From contig JBITNC010000002.1 in assembly GCA_050084985.1 (NCBI GenBank), positions 15,810,001 through 15,874,000 of the forward strand: a stretch of 64,000 nucleotides of DNA. The letters are read 5' to 3'. Source of the DNA: Nageia nagi (lineage: Eukaryota > Pinophyta). Below are positions 63,446 through 64,000 of the stretch, piece after piece. The notes under the pieces were generated by a model. The model saw only the letters and a program-made list of their open reading frames with translations, searched no databases and was not told the DNA's origin. The first letter of the stretch is position 1, and each line of letters starts with the position of its first letter. Both the position numbers and the translations under genes were made by a program.

Positions 63446-63808
63446 TTGGTAGATAATGCATCAGTTGTTAATGTTTGTTCCTATAAGTTTTTGATTCAAC
63501 TCAAAGAAAAAGGTGTAGAAGTCTCTCCATTAGAAGAAGCTACATTTAGGATTAGGGCATATGATAGCTCATCTAAAAAACTAGTGAGGATAGCCACAAT
63601 TATGGTAACTACAGTAGTAAGGATAATTGTAGCTAAATTCCATGTGGTTGATTCCAAATTATCATATAATGTGTTATTGGGAAGGCCTTGGCTTCATGAT
63701 ATGGATGCAATCCCATCTACAGTACATGGCAGATTAAAGTTTGAATTTGAGGGGGAGGTTCATATAGTGCTTGGTGATCAAGAACCATATGCTTATGTAA
63801 TGCAGTAG
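63446..63808 (+). pseudogene. Element E aspartic protease
   Basis: A 120-residue frame. The active-site loop reads VDNASVVNV, where gypsy proteases of this kind have Asp-Gly-Gly-Ser or Asp-Thr/Ser-Gly. IRAYDSS, FHVVD, LSYNVLLGRPWLH and AIPSTVHGRLKFE follow in the normal order. A stop codon closes the frame at 63806-63808, where an active element would read into RT. Normal length for the domain, but the altered loop and upstream breaks make it non-functional. Confidence 0.8.
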
Positions 63809-64000
63809 ACTTTGAATAAATTACAATGACTTTTCCTAGATATGAGATTGAGCCCTTAGAACACAATGCACGAGGGGCAAGTATAGAAAAATAGACTCAA
63901 ATTATAGAAATTAGGATGGGTACTTATAGAATTGAGAACTTGGATTTCTTTTCATATATGAAAGATTTAGGATGACCTAAAATTCTATCTATGGAGGGCT
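63809..64000 (+). other. Element E, continuation toward RT
   Basis: A broken frame (NKLQ, then RYEIEP-like and LEHNARG-like segments) follows the protease. It is the linker to RT, and the RT itself is outside the window. Confidence 0.45.

Larger units (their letters stand above)
56068..64000 (+). mobile_element. LTR retrotransposon E, Ty3/gypsy, runs off the window and hosts element D
   Basis: Candidate 5' LTR (56068-56702), gag (from about 56775) and aspartic protease (63446-63808) lie in order on the + strand. RT and the rest would be to the right of the window. Element D is inserted in the 3' part of gag at 57683. Stops and at least one frameshift break the coding region. The protease reads VDNASVVNV, then FHVVDSKLSYNVLLGRPWLH, a combination typical of plant Ty3/gypsy elements of the non-chromodomain type, but the clade was not determined. 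Confidence 0.8.

Noticed and set aside
1-64000. CRISPR arrays, bacterial operons or phage-like modules
   Set aside because: No regular spacer-repeat array or prokaryotic gene organisation is present. The spliced gene and LTR elements are those of a plant nuclear genome.

Overview
The window looks like a gene-poor, AT-rich nuclear region from a large plant genome. One intact multi-exon gene sits near the left end. Almost everything else that can be identified is a retroelement or a decayed gene fragment. The LTR elements with initiator-Met-tRNA primer sites, the L1-type LINE and the intron-containing gene all say seed plant. The long, old, nested retrotransposons and one-gene-per-60-kb density fit a gymnosperm best, but that last step is inference and no species is claimed.

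Left end (1-12161): the possible 3' end of a non-LTR element with a poly-A tail (2-571); a TATA box and a four-exon gene for a 339-residue, probably tail-anchored membrane protein (1552-5653, + strand); then a decayed minus-strand L1-type LINE (endonuclease, reverse transcriptase, zinc knuckle; 11390-8560) followed by purine-rich remnants of unknown origin, and a short exon-like ORF at 11823-12025.

Centre-left (12162-31801): a three-level nest of LTR retrotransposons. Element A (+ strand, LTRs of about 1.4 kb, no recognisable gag-pol) was hit in its left LTR by element B (Ty3/gypsy, minus strand, gag and protease-like remains but no RT). B was hit in its right LTR by element C (Ty1/copia, minus strand, gag-pol decayed and the integrase core deleted). 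Candidate target duplications, primer sites and polypurine tracts support each level, so A is oldest and C youngest.

Centre-right (31802-56067): mostly non-coding AT-rich sequence. Exceptions are an unrecognised, broken, minus-strand multi-exon coding region with membrane segments (36640-33922), a second locus related to part of it (47149-46510), a repeat cluster with an inverted repeat (37930-38631), three tandem duplications (46.2, 48.6 and 49.3 kb), a short tRNA-derived SINE-like insertion with target duplication (48929-49046), and a tRNA-Arg-like remnant (50551-50625).

Right end (56068-64000): a Ty3/gypsy element E on the + strand (candidate LTR, gag, protease, running off the window) split by element D, a complete 5.1-kb Ty1/copia element with both LTRs, PBS, PPT and an exact 5-bp target duplication. 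D's gag-pol is one continuous frame without frameshifts but with ten in-frame stop codons.
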